NCBI GenBank assembly: GCA_018433865.1 | Contig: JAHDQJ010000006.1 | Span: 1-64,000, forward strand | Origin: Spirochaetales bacterium | Lineage (GTDB): Bacteria > Spirochaetota > Spirochaetia > Sphaerochaetales > Sphaerochaetaceae | Reading direction: 5' to 3' | Length of the DNA stretch: 64,000 nucleotides | Part shown: piece by piece, positions 50,800 through 61,213 of the stretch | Numbering within the stretch: the first letter of the stretch is position 1 | Layout: the number at the start of each line of letters is the position of its first letter | Notes under the pieces: generated by a model | The model's database searches: none | What the model was told of the DNA's origin: nothing | What the model saw: only the letters and a program-made list of their open reading frames with translations | Made by a program: the position numbers and the translations under genes

Positions 50800-52293
50800 A
50801 TGTGGGAGATGTTGCCTATTCTCCTCTCGATAGGGTTGTTCGTGCTGACATTGATCATCATCTTTACCCTGCGGAGTTCGGACAGTAGAAATAGAAGACT
50901 CGATATCATGCGCCGGTATGTTGCTCAGTACATGGCAGAGGTGAAGCGCTCGGAGGATCATCTGAAAGAGACGGTCGTCGAAGTCGACAGCCGTGTCGCG
51001 CAAAGTCGTCAGGAGCTTGATGACTTGCTTTCCCACATCACTGCCCAGCGAGACCTGCTGATCACACATTCCGAGGATCTGGATGAGCTGCAGAAAACCC
51101 TGACGTATTACCACGAGGTGCTCGGGCAACTCGGAGCGATGACAGAGAAAGCGGAACTGCGTACCAGACAAGTGAAGGACGAGGTGACAAAGGTAGAGCA
51201 GGTACGGCAAACCATCGAGGAGTTCATGACCCGAACTACTGCATCCGAGGAGCGTCTGAATCAACTGGCAAACCGGTTGAACCATGCAGTCGAACAACAT
51301 GGGCTCAGGATCGAACAGCAGGTCGAAGAATCGGTGGCGGAGGCCAAGACGAAAATCGAGTACTTGCTTGACGACTCACTGAACCATACGGATGCGACAT
51401 TCCAGACCATGATCACGACAGTCCAGGCGTTCTTGCGAGAGTTGAACAATCGTACGGAGATCCTTGAGGAAGTGGTGAAGAGACTCACCGGGACTGCTGC
51501 AGGGACCTTGGGTGAACTGAGTGAGGGGATCAAGGAATCGCAGGGCGCTCTCGCCTTGCACGATCGCTCCTTGGCAGACCTGTCCAAGCACCGCAAGGAA
51601 CTTGAACTCGCCGTGGAAAGTTTGAGTGCCACAAAGGAAGAGCTCGAGAAATCCATGGATGACGCTTCAACACAATTGAGAGAGAAGCATGCACACGTGG
51701 TGGAACTTGAGCAACAGTCAAGATCGTTGCAAGATGAGCTTGACCTGGCGCTTGCCGAGCGGCAACGGATGCTCGAAGAGGAAGAACGTCGCGAACTTGA
51801 GATGCGAGCACGCATGGTAGATCCGGAGTTACATGAAGAGGATCCTCAGGTGGAGCCGGAGCATCCTTTCGGTATTGCCATGGTGCAACAGTCAGATGAT
51901 CCCGAGCTGGACGAACCCGAGCTGGACGAACCCGAACTGGACGAACCCGAACTGGACGAACCCGAACTGGACGAACCCGAGCTGGACGAACCCGAGCTGG
52001 ACGAACCCGAGCTGGACGAACCCGAGCTGGACGAACCCGAGCTGGACGAACCCGAGCTGGACGAACCCGAGCTGGACGAACCCGAGCTGGAAGAACCCGA
52101 GCTGGAAGAACCCGAGCTGGACGAACCCGAGCTGGAAGAACCCGAACTGGAAGAACCCGATGATACTGAGAATTCTGAAGACCAGTGGGAAGAGGATCGG
52201 CCACGCAAGATCCATAGGATCGAATCTGCCCATTACGAGCCCGAAGAGGATGAGGAAGAGATCATCCTTGATGAGGATTCGGAAAACAGTTGA
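50800..52293 (+). CDS. membrane-anchored coiled-coil protein with acidic pentapeptide repeats
   Basis: A 497-residue protein of unknown function. It has an N-terminal membrane helix (about 5-24), a long predicted coiled coil (about 30-345), then 17 tandem repeats of Pro-Glu-Leu-Asp/Glu-Glu (residues 368-452), and a short very acidic tail. The coiled-coil part recalls proteins labelled SpiroCoCo in spirochaete annotations; that is from memory and untested. It lies 9 nt after the HAD gene and may share its transcript. The repeats make the end of the protein strongly negative. Confidence 0.8.
   Translation: MWEMLPILLSIGLFVLTLIIIFTLRSSDSRNRRLDIMRRYVAQYMAEVKRSEDHLKETVVEVDSRVAQSRQELDDLLSHITAQRDLLITHSEDLDELQKTLTYYHEVLGQLGAMTEKAELRTRQVKDEVTKVEQVRQTIEEFMTRTTASEERLNQLANRLNHAVEQHGLRIEQQVEESVAEAKTKIEYLLDDSLNHTDATFQTMITTVQAFLRELNNRTEILEEVVKRLTGTAAGTLGELSEGIKESQGALALHDRSLADLSKHRKELELAVESLSATKEELEKSMDDASTQLREKHAHVVELEQQSRSLQDELDLALAERQRMLEEEERRELEMRARMVDPELHEEDPQVEPEHPFGIAMVQQSDDPELDEPELDEPELDEPELDEPELDEPELDEPELDEPELDEPELDEPELDEPELDEPELDEPELEEPELEEPELDEPELEEPELEEPDDTENSEDQWEEDRPRKIHRIESAHYEPEEDEEEIILDEDSENS
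51901..52155 (+). repeat. 15-bp tandem repeat, 17 copies
   Basis: Unit CCCGAGCTGGACGAA, repeated without gaps inside the coiled-coil gene. Units 3-5 and 17 use GAA for the first Glu; units 13, 14, 16 and 17 encode Glu instead of Asp at the fourth position. A unit of 15 bp changes copy number without shifting frame. All six reading frames stay open across it, which produces several false open frames. Confidence 0.97.
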
Positions 52294-52498
52294 CTCCGAA
52301 AATCCAGAGGACTTGTGCGTACGCTCTTGAGGAATTGTTTTCACTTGTGATACAGTCCATGAGTACCGAGGAATCGGCAAACTGATGCGAATCTAAGGAT
52401 TGTATAAGCCGACCACCGGTGCATGACGCAACGGTTGGCCTGCATCTCCCATATGTCTGCCATCGTTGTGCATATCCAATGCAAGGCGGGTGGCAATC

Positions 52499-54109
52499 AT
52501 GGCAAAATTCGTATTCGTGACTGGTGGCGTCGTCTCCTCTCTTGGCAAGGGCATAACAGCTGCGTCATTGGGTTGTCTGCTCAAGAGCCGGGGATATTCG
52601 GTAACTGTCCTGAAATTCGATCCTTATATCAATGTAGACCCCGGAACCATGAGCCCCTACCAACATGGAGAGGTCTTCGTGACCGACGACGGTGCGGAGA
52701 CCGATCTTGATCTCGGACACTATGAGCGGTTCCTCGATATCTCGATCGGGGAGGCCAACAGTGTTACTGCGGGAAAGGTCTACTGGTCAGTGATCCAGAA
52801 GGAACGGCAGGGGGCCTACTTGGGGGGTACGGTACAGGTGATCCCCCATATCACGAATGAAATCAAGGGAAGGTTGCTCGGGTTGGCCGAATCTGCTGCG
52901 GCGGATATCGTCTTGGTTGAAATCGGCGGCACGGTGGGAGATATCGAAAGTCTTCCGTTCCTTGAGGCAATCCGGCAGATGCGGCGGGATTTGGGCAGAC
53001 AGGATACCCTGTACCTGCACGTGACCCTCGTCCCCTATATCGCGGCGGCAGGTGAGTTGAAGACAAAACCCACGCAACACAGCGTAAAGGAGTTGCGGGG
53101 TATCGGCATACATCCGGATTTCATCATCTGTCGTTCGGACAGGCCATTGCCCCCGGGGATGAAAGAGAAGATCGCGATGTTCTGTGATGTGGACAAGGAG
53201 GCGGTCATTCCCAATCCTGATCTTCCTTCGATCTATGAGGTACCGCTTCTCTTTGAACGGGAGAATCTCGATGAACTGGTGTTGCAGCGGCTCGGTCTCG
53301 ATCTGCGTGTCAGGGACATGGACGCTTGGCATGCTATGACGGCAAATCGCAGGCAATCGAAACAGAAGGTCCGCATTGCGCTCTGTGGCAAGTATGTGGA
53401 TCTTTCGGATGCCTATATCAGTGTGACGGAATCGCTCAATCACGCGGGTTTCCACCATCGGTATGCGATAGACTTGGTGAAGCTCGATTCGGAGCATCTT
53501 GAAGGATTGGATGAAAAAGCGTTCGCCGAACTGTTTGCAGGGGTACACGGTATCGTCGTTCCAGGCGGATTCGGACTTCGTGGGATCGAGGGAAAGATCA
53601 GGACCATCAGGTATGCCCGTGAACGGAATATTCCGTTCTTCGGCTTGTGCCTCGGCATGCAGTGCGCGGTTGTCGAATTTGCCCGGAACGTGGCTGGATT
53701 GCCCGGAGCCGCGAGTTCCGAATGGTATTCCGATACTCCCTTCCCGGTAGTCGATCTCATGCCCGACCAGAAAGGAGTGGAGATGGGAGGGACCATGCGT
53801 CTCGGTTCCTATCCCTGTCACGTGGCAGAGGATTCCCTGCTCAGGAGTGCTTATGGAACCGATACGGTAGAAGAGCGGCACAGGCATCGATACGAGTTCA
53901 ACAATGCGTATCGTGAACGATTGCAACGTGCAGGTTTGCGTTACGGGGGACTTTCCCCGGACGGTTCCTTGGTCGAGGCGGTAGAGATTGCCGGACATCC
54001 GTGGTTCGTGGGTGTGCAATACCATCCGGAGTTCAAGAGCCGGCCGAGCAAGCCCCATCCGCTGTTCAGGGATTTCATCGGAGCGGCGATACGATGTGCA
54101 CGCGCATGA
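52499..54109 (+). CDS. pyrG: CTP synthase
   Basis: A 536-residue enzyme that makes CTP from UTP, ATP and glutamine. The synthase domain has [32 protein letters not shown] and [14 protein letters not shown]. The glutaminase domain has the nucleophile in GLCLGMQ. The frame is open 11 codons upstream, but the ATG at 52499 gives the family N terminus and follows GGTGG. The 205-nt spacer before it shows no convincing promoter. Confidence 0.97.
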   Translation: MAKFVFVTGGVVSSLGKGITAASLGCLLKSRGYSVTVLKFDPYINVDPGTMSPYQHGEVFVTDDGAETDLDLGHYERFLDISIGEANSVTAGKVYWSVIQKERQGAYLGGTVQVIPHITNEIKGRLLGLAESAAADIVLVEIGGTVGDIESLPFLEAIRQMRRDLGRQDTLYLHVTLVPYIAAAGELKTKPTQHSVKELRGIGIHPDFIICRSDRPLPPGMKEKIAMFCDVDKEAVIPNPDLPSIYEVPLLFERENLDELVLQRLGLDLRVRDMDAWHAMTANRRQSKQKVRIALCGKYVDLSDAYISVTESLNHAGFHHRYAIDLVKLDSEHLEGLDEKAFAELFAGVHGIVVPGGFGLRGIEGKIRTIRYARERNIPFFGLCLGMQCAVVEFARNVAGLPGAASSEWYSDTPFPVVDLMPDQKGVEMGGTMRLGSYPCHVAEDSLLRSAYGTDTVEERHRHRYEFNNAYRERLQRAGLRYGGLSPDGSLVEAVEIAGHPWFVGVQYHPEFKSRPSKPHPLFRDFIGAAIRCARA

Positions 54110-54137
54110 TCAAGTTGTATCTGTTTCCTTGAAACAC

Positions 54138-54167
54138 TTGACGATATCTTTCCGGCATGGTTATGTT
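54138..54167 (+). promoter_or_regulatory. candidate promoter of grpE-dnaK-dnaJ
   Basis: TTGACG (54138-54143), 18 bp, TATGTT (54162-54167), about 100 nt before grpE. A small perfect dyad, TGTTTC-CTT-GAAACA (54122-54136), lies directly upstream. No CIRCE element is present. Confidence 0.45.
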
Positions 54168-54265
54168 TGTGGGGACTGCCAGGGGTGGATGACATGGCGG
54201 ATCATGACCAGAGAGCATGTCCTCACGATTCGGCAGGTTTAGAACTACATACGCACAGGTAAGTC

Positions 54266-54886
54266 ATGAGCAAGAAAGAGAAGAACATGAACAAGGATTT
54301 GGAGGCAGAGGTGCGCGTCCAGGATACGGGACGCGAGCAATCATCCGTCGCGGATACCGAACCGAAGGCGAAGGAATCGGCATCGGATGCACTGACTGCC
54401 CAGGAGGCACGTATCGAAGCGTTGGAAGAAGAGAACAAGAGGCTCGCCAAGGAATTGTCGGATGAGAAGGAGAGTTTCCTCCGCAAGGTCGCGGACATGG
54501 ACAACTATCGCAAGCGGTTGGTTCGTGAGAAAGAGGCTGCCATACAGTTTGCGAACGAGCGCCTGCTGAACGATCTGATCCCCATCCTCGATGATTTCGA
54601 GCGTGCAATCGATGCCGGAGAACAGTCCGGTGACATCGGTGCGTACGCCGATGGCGTCAAGCTCATCCAGAAGCGTTTGCTCGACGTGCTTGACAGGAAT
54701 TGGGGCCTGAAACGCATGGATGATCTCATCGGCAAGGAGTTCTCGCCGCATGAGCATGAGGCCATGATGATGGAAGAGGGCGAACATTTTGATACGGAGA
54801 CCGTTCTTGCCGAATTGCAGAAGGGTTATTATCTTCATGATAGGGTTTTGAGAACCGCAAAAGTAAAGGTTGGAAAGCCGCTCTGA
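54266..54886 (+). CDS. grpE: nucleotide exchange factor GrpE
   Basis: A 206-residue dimeric cofactor that releases ADP from DnaK. It has a charged, variable N-terminal part, a long helix (RIEALEEENKRLAKELSDEK), the segment ADMDNYRKRLVREKE, and a C-terminal beta domain ending in YYLHDRVLRTAKVKVGKP. It is first in the grpE-dnaK-dnaJ order; hrcA, which often precedes it, is absent. Confidence 0.95.
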   Translation: MSKKEKNMNKDLEAEVRVQDTGREQSSVADTEPKAKESASDALTAQEARIEALEEENKRLAKELSDEKESFLRKVADMDNYRKRLVREKEAAIQFANERLLNDLIPILDDFERAIDAGEQSGDIGAYADGVKLIQKRLLDVLDRNWGLKRMDDLIGKEFSPHEHEAMMMEEGEHFDTETVLAELQKGYYLHDRVLRTAKVKVGKPL

Positions 54887-54980
54887 CGGCAATGAGCTTT
54901 CTCTGATTGCACGACTAGGGTCGCTGGCAATCCCAATCTTGAGTATACAATGTTGATGGTGTGTTTCAAGGAGAAGAACC

Positions 54981-56900
54981 ATGGGTAGAATAATCGGAAT
55001 TGACTTAGGTACAACCAATTCATGTGTTTCCGTGATGGAGAATGGCGATGCTGTCGTGATCCAGAACTCGGAGGGCCAGCGGACCACTCCCTCCATCGTA
55101 GGTTTTACCGCGAAGGGAGAGCGTCTTGTCGGTCAGCCGGCCAAGAACCAGATCGTGACCAACGCGGAGAATACCGTGTATTCCATAAAGAGATTCATGG
55201 GACGCCGGTTCGGTGAGGTCCCTTCCGAAATCTCGAAGATTCCTTACAGGGTCATGGCAGGGCCTTCGGATGAGATCCGCGTCTCCATCAGGGGCAAGGA
55301 TTATTCCCCCCAGGAGATTTCCGCTGCGATCCTTCAGAAGATGAAGAAGACCGCGGAGGATTACTTGGGAGAGACAGTTACCGAAGCTGTCATCACCGTC
55401 CCCGCATATTTCAACGATGCCCAGCGCCAAGCGACCAAGGATGCAGGAAAGATCGCCGGTCTTGAGGTGAAGCGGATCGTCAACGAGCCGACCGCTGCAG
55501 CTTTGGCATATGGACTTGGCAAGGATACGAGCAGGGAAGAGAAGATCGCCGTCTATGACTTGGGTGGCGGAACCTTCGATATCTCCATCCTCGAGCTTGG
55601 CGACGGTGTGTTCGAGGTCAAATCCACGAACGGGGATACACACCTCGGTGGTGATGATTTCGACCAGAAGATCATCGACTGGCTGGTGGAGAGCTTCAAG
55701 CAGGAGACCGGACTCGACCTCTCGAAGGACAAGATGGCCATGCAGCGGCTCCGGGAAGCTGCCGAGAAGGCGAAGATCGAGCTTTCCAGTACCAAGGATA
55801 CCTCGATCAACCTGCCGTACATCACGGCGGATGCCTCCGGACCCAAGCACTTGCAGATGAACCTCTCGCGTGCCCGTTTCGAGCAGATGGTTTCGGATTT
55901 GGTGGAACGCAGTCGCAAGCCGTGTCTGAACGCGCTCAAGGACGCAGGACTCTCCGCGAAGGATATCGACGAGGTGATTCTCGTAGGCGGTTCGACCAGG
56001 ATTCCTGCGGTCCAGGCCATTGTCAAGGAAATCTTCCAGAAGGAGCCGCACAAGGGAGTCAATCCCGATGAGGTCGTGGCGATGGGTGCTGCGATCCAGG
56101 GAGGCATCCTCGGTGGCGATGTGAAGGACGTGCTCTTGCTCGATGTCACGCCGCTTTCGCTCGGAATCGAAACCTTGGGAGGGATTTCCACCAAGCTGAT
56201 CGAGCGCAACACCACGATTCCTACCCGGAAGAGCCAGATCTTCTCCACCGCTGCTGATGGACAGACTGCCGTGTCGATCCATGTGCTGCAAGGTGAGCGT
56301 GAGATGGCAAGCCAGAACCGGACACTTGGGAAGTTCGATCTCATCGGCATCCCGCCGGCCCCGCGCGGAGTTCCTCAGATCGAGGTTACCTTCGACATCG
56401 ACGCGAACGGTATCGTGCACGTAAGTGCGAAGGATCTCGGAACGGGCAAGGAGCAGAAGATCAGGATAGAATCCTCTTCCGGTCTCTCCGAGAAGGATAT
56501 CGAGAAGATGGTCAAGGAAGCTGAGCTTCACGCTGAAGAGGACAAGAAGGAACGCGAGCGCATCGAGGTGCGCAACGAGGCCGACAGTCTCCTCTACTCG
56601 ACGGAGAAGTCTCTCAAGGATTATGGCGACAAGATCTCTTCCGATGAGAAGGCGAAGATCGAGCATGCGATGCAGGAGCTGAAGGATACGATGTCCTCCG
56701 GAAGCGTGGAGGAGGTCAAGGCGAAGACCGAAGCCCTTCAGCAGGCCGCTTACAAGCTTGCCGAGGAGATGTACAAGGCGACCTCTGCCCAACAGGGTGC
56801 TGCGGGGGACCAGGGTACAGCCGGTGCACAGGATGCTTCATCCCACGGAAAGAAAACCGATGACGGTGTGGAAGATGCCGATTTTGAAGTCGTAGACTGA
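54981..56900 (+). CDS. dnaK: chaperone DnaK (Hsp70)
   Basis: A 639-residue ATP-driven chaperone. The ATPase domain starts [20 protein letters not shown] and contains [16 protein letters not shown] and [10 protein letters not shown]. The substrate domain contains [14 protein letters not shown]. The C terminus ends in EDADFEVVD, the acidic lid tail. AAGGAG precedes the ATG. It works with GrpE, DnaJ and ClpB, all encoded in this window. Confidence 0.98.
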   Translation: MGRIIGIDLGTTNSCVSVMENGDAVVIQNSEGQRTTPSIVGFTAKGERLVGQPAKNQIVTNAENTVYSIKRFMGRRFGEVPSEISKIPYRVMAGPSDEIRVSIRGKDYSPQEISAAILQKMKKTAEDYLGETVTEAVITVPAYFNDAQRQATKDAGKIAGLEVKRIVNEPTAAALAYGLGKDTSREEKIAVYDLGGGTFDISILELGDGVFEVKSTNGDTHLGGDDFDQKIIDWLVESFKQETGLDLSKDKMAMQRLREAAEKAKIELSSTKDTSINLPYITADASGPKHLQMNLSRARFEQMVSDLVERSRKPCLNALKDAGLSAKDIDEVILVGGSTRIPAVQAIVKEIFQKEPHKGVNPDEVVAMGAAIQGGILGGDVKDVLLLDVTPLSLGIETLGGISTKLIERNTTIPTRKSQIFSTAADGQTAVSIHVLQGEREMASQNRTLGKFDLIGIPPAPRGVPQIEVTFDIDANGIVHVSAKDLGTGKEQKIRIESSSGLSEKDIEKMVKEAELHAEEDKKERERIEVRNEADSLLYSTEKSLKDYGDKISSDEKAKIEHAMQELKDTMSSGSVEEVKAKTEALQQAAYKLAEEMYKATSAQQGAAGDQGTAGAQDASSHGKKTDDGVEDADFEVVD

Positions 56901-56929
56901 TCGAACCCAACTGAAGGAAGTGTTGCACC

Positions 56930-58048
56930 GTGGCAAAACGGGATTATTACGAAGTCTTGGGGGTTTCGAAAGGAGCCTCCCAAGACGAAATCAAGAAAGC
57001 CTACCGCAAGCTTGCGATAGCCAACCATCCGGACAAGAATCCTGGTGACAAGGCTGCCGAGGATCGGTTCAAGGAAGCAAGCGAAGCGTATGAGGTCTTG
57101 AGTGACGAACAGAAACGTCAGGCATACGATCAGTACGGGTTCGCCGGTGTTGATGCAGGCGGCCCGCAAGATTATTCCAATGTCTACCGTGATTTCAGCG
57201 ACCTGTTCGGTGGCGGGCTCGGGGATATATTCGATTCCTTCTTCGGTGGGGGCGGCGGACGCTCCTCCCGTGGATCCAGGGGCCCTGCTGTCGGTTCCAG
57301 TCTCCGTTATGATATCGAGATCGATTTCAAGGAAGCGGTATTCGGTACCAAGGTTGAAGTCTCGTATACCCATCAGGTCCACTGTTCCACCTGTAATGGC
57401 TCGGGGGTGAAAAGTGGTTCGGGAAAGAAGATTTGTCCCACGTGCAACGGTGTAGGCCAAGTCAGGAGGAACTCGGGATTCTTCTCCATCGCATCGACCT
57501 GTCCCACCTGTCAGGGTGAAGGCCATATCGTGGAGAATCCTTGCGGCGAATGCCATGGTTCCGGCTTGATGAGGAAGCAGCAGAAACTGAAGGTCACCAT
57601 CCCCGCGGGAGTCGATACCGGCAACCGGATATCGTTGTCGGGAATGGGTGACGCCGGACCGAACGGAGGTCCCTCGGGGGATCTGTTCGTCTACGTGAAC
57701 GTGAAGCCGCACCCCTATTTCGAAAGATCGGGGAATGATCTGTATTGCCAGATCCCGATATCGATGACACAAGCTGCGCTTGGTGCCGATATCGAGGTCA
57801 TGACGATCGATGACGTACGGGTCAAGGTTGCCATACCTGCGGGAACCCAGAATGGAAAGGTCCTGAGGCTTCGGAACCGTGGGGTACCGAAATTGCGCTC
57901 ATCCTTGGACCAACGGGGGGATCAGTACATCAAGCTGGTCGTCGAGACCCCGAAGAAACTGAGTCGCGAGGCCAAGAAGCTGATGAGCCAGCTGGCAGAG
58001 GTATTGGGCGAGAACCAAAGTCCCGAACCTATTCCCTTTACTGAGTGA
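56930..58048 (+). CDS. dnaJ: chaperone DnaJ (Hsp40)
   Basis: A 372-residue co-chaperone. The J domain contains the HPD motif (ANHPDKNPG), followed by a Gly/Phe-rich region ([18 protein letters not shown]). Four zinc repeats of the CxxCxGxG type follow (starting [32 protein letters not shown]), then two substrate domains. It starts with GTG, 29 nt after dnaK; GAAGGAAG is upstream. Confidence 0.97.
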   Translation: MAKRDYYEVLGVSKGASQDEIKKAYRKLAIANHPDKNPGDKAAEDRFKEASEAYEVLSDEQKRQAYDQYGFAGVDAGGPQDYSNVYRDFSDLFGGGLGDIFDSFFGGGGGRSSRGSRGPAVGSSLRYDIEIDFKEAVFGTKVEVSYTHQVHCSTCNGSGVKSGSGKKICPTCNGVGQVRRNSGFFSIASTCPTCQGEGHIVENPCGECHGSGLMRKQQKLKVTIPAGVDTGNRISLSGMGDAGPNGGPSGDLFVYVNVKPHPYFERSGNDLYCQIPISMTQAALGADIEVMTIDDVRVKVAIPAGTQNGKVLRLRNRGVPKLRSSLDQRGDQYIKLVVETPKKLSREAKKLMSQLAEVLGENQSPEPIPFTE

Positions 58049-58058
58049 GGTAGACGCA

Positions 58059-58820
58059 ATGGGTGAGAGGATCCTGGGGTTCCATGCCATCGAAGAGGCC
58101 TTGAAGCAAGCTCCACAGGGGAGCGTCCTGTATATCTGCAGGAATATGGAGAAACGTAACGAACGTCTCGAGTCACTGGCAAAGGTGAACCGAGGCGTCG
58201 CCGTGCGGAAGATCGCAAAGGTCGAGATGGACCGCATGACACAGGGTGCGGATCACCGAGGCGCGTTCCTCGAGCTTTCCAGGACGCGGGAGAAGAGTGC
58301 CGTGAAGAACAGTACGCTCTCCGTCAAGGATTTTCTCAACAGCTTGTCCGATGACAAGGGCGCGTTGGTGCTGGTCCTCGATGGTATCACCGATGTGCAG
58401 AACCTCGGAGCGATCATGCGCAGCGCAGACCAGTTCTCGGCCGACCTCGTCGTGGTTCCGGAACGTCGCAGCGCACAATCGAATGAGACGGTGCTCCGGA
58501 TTTCCAGTGGTGCCGCACAATACGTGCCGACTGCCACGGTGACGAATCTCGTCCGTGAGATCGAACTGTTGCAGAAGCATGGATTCTGGGTCTACGGTGC
58601 TGATATGGGCGGTTCGCCGATCTCTTCCACCCGTTTTCCCGAACGGACTGTCCTGGTCATGGGATCGGAAGGCGACGGCATGAGCCAGTTGGTAGCGAAG
58701 CGATGCGACCACATCGTCTCGATCCCGACATCCGGACACATCGATTCCCTCAATGTATCGGTCGCCGCGGGCATTCTGCTCTATGAGTTTCGGAGGCAAC
58801 GCTCCGTAGCGGAACGCTGA
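58059..58820 (+). CDS. rlmB: 23S rRNA (guanosine-2'-O-)-methyltransferase RlmB-type (SpoU family)
   Basis: A 253-residue SpoU methyltransferase. It has an N-terminal substrate-binding domain (about 1-85) and the knotted SAM domain with VLVLDGITDVQNLGAIMRSA, VLVMGSEGDGMS and SLNVSVAAGILLYE. E. coli RlmB modifies G2251 in the P loop of 23S rRNA. The exact target here is by family. It lies 10 nt after dnaJ and converges with the PurD-like gene. Confidence 0.9.
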   Translation: MGERILGFHAIEEALKQAPQGSVLYICRNMEKRNERLESLAKVNRGVAVRKIAKVEMDRMTQGADHRGAFLELSRTREKSAVKNSTLSVKDFLNSLSDDKGALVLVLDGITDVQNLGAIMRSADQFSADLVVVPERRSAQSNETVLRISSGAAQYVPTATVTNLVREIELLQKHGFWVYGADMGGSPISSTRFPERTVLVMGSEGDGMSQLVAKRCDHIVSIPTSGHIDSLNVSVAAGILLYEFRRQRSVAER

Positions 58821-58834
58821 GTCGATTTTCCGGT

Positions 58835-60100
58835 TCAGTTCTCGAAGAATTTATTCCCGATATCGCTGCGATACCACGCGCCGTCGAACCTCACATTGTG
58901 AATGTAGGCATAGGCATGCTTGTTCGCCTCTATGATGTTCTTGCCTATTCCGACGATCGTGACGTTCCGCCCACCGGTCGTGACGGCCTTGCCGTCCTTC
59001 TCCATCACTGCACCATAGAAAACCATGGGCATGTTCGCGAGCAAGTTGTTCCTGATGATATTGGGGAGCGGCTCGACGACAGTACCCACGACAGGCTTGT
59101 CAGGATAGCCTTTGCTCGCAACGACAACCGCGACTGACGATTTTGTCGAAAGCTCAAGTCGGAAATCCTTCACGGTATCACGCTTCATCGCATTGAGAAT
59201 CTCGACGATGTCCGATTTGATGAGCGGGACGATCGCCTGGGTTGCCGGGTCGTTGAAACGGACGTGGTAATCGACCAGGACCGGTCCGCTCTCGGTCAAA
59301 ATGACGCTGAATGTAAGGACACCCTTGTAGGCGAACTGTTCGACCTGCATCCCGTAGAGAGTCGGTTCGATGATCAATTCGGTGATCTGCCGTTGAACGT
59401 TCTTCGGAAGCGGTACGGGGCAGATCGAGCCCATTCCGCCGGTCGCGGCACCGAACCCTCCCTCTTCACTCTTCGTATAATCGGAGCAGAGCGGGAGCAT
59501 GAGATACCCGTTGTTGTCAGTGAATACGGTGATCGTCACGGATAGTCCGTCGAGATGGTTCTCGACCAGCAGGTTGTCCGTCTGGAGGATCCCCTTGCCG
59601 AAGGACATGAGCGTATCGTAGTCGTTGGAGTCCACCATGATCCTGCTGGGAGCCATCGCATTCCTCTTCAGTACGAAGTTCTCGCCGGCATGTCTATGCA
59701 GGTAGTTGGAGAGGGATTCCTCGTCAGAGAATAGCTTGTAGGGAGGGGTGGGGATGTTGTGTCGAGAGGTGAATGTGCGGGCGAAGTACCGGTCTCCCTC
59801 GAGCTTCAGCGCATTGCCGGGAGCACCGAACGTATCGATGCCACGGTTGTTCAGGTAATCGATCACTCCGGTGAACAGCGGTGCTTCCGTACCGATGAAC
59901 ACGAAATTGATATCATGTTTCTTGCATGCCTCGTATACCGATTCCGGAGATGATGGATCCACGTCGGGAAGGTTCTCGGCGATCGCCGCGGTTCCGATGT
60001 TGCCTTGTGCAACGAACAACCCGTCAATCAGCTTGCTTTGGGAGAACAACCATGTCATCGCATGATCCTTGGCTCCGGAACCCAATACAAGAACTCTCAT
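58835..60100 (-). CDS. PurD-like ATP-grasp protein (divergent phosphoribosylamine-glycine ligase)
   Basis: A 421-residue homologue of GAR synthetase, which joins glycine to phosphoribosylamine in purine synthesis. Overall order is kept: FVFIGTEAPLFTGVIDYL, ALKLEGDRYFARTFTSRHNI, ATGGMGSICP, and VRFNDPATQ. Key spots differ: the N-terminal GGREHA motif is GAKDHA, and the ATP-grasp glycine loop (KADGLAAGKGV in usual enzymes) is KRNAMAPSRIM at 145-155. The Glu before NVRF is Asp. No other pur gene is nearby. The ATG at 60100 follows AAAGGAG. It may be a weak, altered or non-purine enzyme. Confidence 0.8.
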   Translation of the reverse strand: MRVLVLGSGAKDHAMTWLFSQSKLIDGLFVAQGNIGTAAIAENLPDVDPSSPESVYEACKKHDINFVFIGTEAPLFTGVIDYLNNRGIDTFGAPGNALKLEGDRYFARTFTSRHNIPTPPYKLFSDEESLSNYLHRHAGENFVLKRNAMAPSRIMVDSNDYDTLMSFGKGILQTDNLLVENHLDGLSVTITVFTDNNGYLMLPLCSDYTKSEEGGFGAATGGMGSICPVPLPKNVQRQITELIIEPTLYGMQVEQFAYKGVLTFSVILTESGPVLVDYHVRFNDPATQAIVPLIKSDIVEILNAMKRDTVKDFRLELSTKSSVAVVVASKGYPDKPVVGTVVEPLPNIIRNNLLANMPMVFYGAVMEKDGKAVTTGGRNVTIVGIGKNIIEANKHAYAYIHNVRFDGAWYRSDIGNKFFEN

Positions 60101-60138
60101 GACTGCTCCTTTCCTCCGGGGAGACCCGGAACAACAGA

Positions 60139-60168
60139 AAGCTACCATGTATCGAGCGGCAAGGTCAA
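60139..60168 (-). promoter_or_regulatory. candidate promoter of the PurD-like gene
   Basis: On the minus strand: TTGACC (complement of 60163-60168), 18 bp, TAGCTT (complement of 60139-60144), about 40 nt before the start. The gene could therefore be transcribed apart from tatD-dusB. Confidence 0.4.
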
Positions 60169-60179
60169 CTCCGGACAGA

Positions 60180-61208
60180 TTATAGGTCAGTCCGGCTCTC
60201 CTCCGCCAATCGTGAACATACACCCTCATACTCTGCAAAGGTAGCGGCATGTACCAATTCCTGCTTGGCCTGCGAAGCGTGGGGCAGACCCTTCAGGTAG
60301 GAGGTCGCGTGCTTGCGCATTTCCCGGCATGCGAGCCGCTCCCCGATATCCTCTCCCATGAGGTGGAGCTGGCGCAGCATCGCAGTCGTCCGCTCTCTTG
60401 TGGAAGCGGCTTTGTCTTGCACCCCCTCGGTCAGGAGCCTGATGGTGTCTGTGAAGATGAACGGATTTCCCATCGCTCCGCGGGCGAACATGACGCCGTC
60501 GACCTTTGTATCGAGAAGCATGCGACGGGCTGCTTCGGCTGAGAAGAGATCTCCCGAACCGAATACCGGTACGTGAGGAGCGCGGGATGCGACGTACTGC
60601 TTGAGATCGGCCAACGCTTGCCAGTCAGCGGTTCCCGAATACCCCATCGACTTGGTGCGTGCATGCATCGTGATCATATCGGCTTTTGCACTCAGCGCCG
60701 CGTCGGTGGTCTCCCGGTAGTTGATCGACCGTGCGTCCCAGCCGAGCCGTATCTTGACCGAAACCGGAACATCACAGCAACCCTTGATGGTGCTCACGAT
60801 TTGGTGAATCTTCTCGGGAAACTGCAACAGTGCCGAGCCGGCACCGGTCTTGACCACTTTCGGTACCGGACATCCGCAATTGATGTCGATCACCGTCGGA
60901 CGGTAGGCCAAGAGCAGAGGCATGCATCGTTCTGCGACCGAAGCTTCGTTCATGAAGATCTGGATGCCAAGCAGATCCTCGTTCTCTGCCCTGTGCATGA
61001 GCCTTTCGGTATTACCGCTGTTCCGTGCGAGTCCCTCGGCGCTGACCATCTCAGTGTAGGTGAAAGAGGCCCCCCGGTCGATGCAGATCGAACGGAACGC
61101 CCTGTCGGTGTACCCTGCCAAGGGAGCGAGGAACAGATTTCCCCCGATGGACACCGATCCGATGCTCACGGGGTGGTAAAGAGACTCAGTCTTGGTGGAA
61201 TCTGTCAT
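60180..61208 (-). CDS. dusB: tRNA-dihydrouridine synthase (DusB type)
   Basis: A 342-residue FMN enzyme that reduces uridines in the tRNA D loop. It has LFLAPLAGYTDRAFRSICID near the start, DINCGCPVPKVVKTGAGSAL with the catalytic Cys, VKIRLGWD, and VPVFGSGDLFSAEAA followed by GVMFARGAMGNPFIF. It starts 5 nt after the tatD stop, so the two are co-transcribed. The subfamily (DusB) is inferred from motifs. Confidence 0.92.
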   Translation of the reverse strand: MTDSTKTESLYHPVSIGSVSIGGNLFLAPLAGYTDRAFRSICIDRGASFTYTEMVSAEGLARNSGNTERLMHRAENEDLLGIQIFMNEASVAERCMPLLLAYRPTVIDINCGCPVPKVVKTGAGSALLQFPEKIHQIVSTIKGCCDVPVSVKIRLGWDARSINYRETTDAALSAKADMITMHARTKSMGYSGTADWQALADLKQYVASRAPHVPVFGSGDLFSAEAARRMLLDTKVDGVMFARGAMGNPFIFTDTIRLLTEGVQDKAASTRERTTAMLRQLHLMGEDIGERLACREMRKHATSYLKGLPHASQAKQELVHAATFAEYEGVCSRLAEESRTDL

Positions 61209-61213
61209 GGTTC

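Noticed and set aside
51530-52380. Several open frames on both strands across the 15-bp repeat (Ser-Gly, Arg-Pro-Ala and Phe-Val-Gln-Leu-Gly repeats)
   Set aside because: The repeat unit has no stop in any frame, so all six frames stay open. Only the frame at 50800-52293 has a ribosome-binding site, membrane helix and coiled coil.
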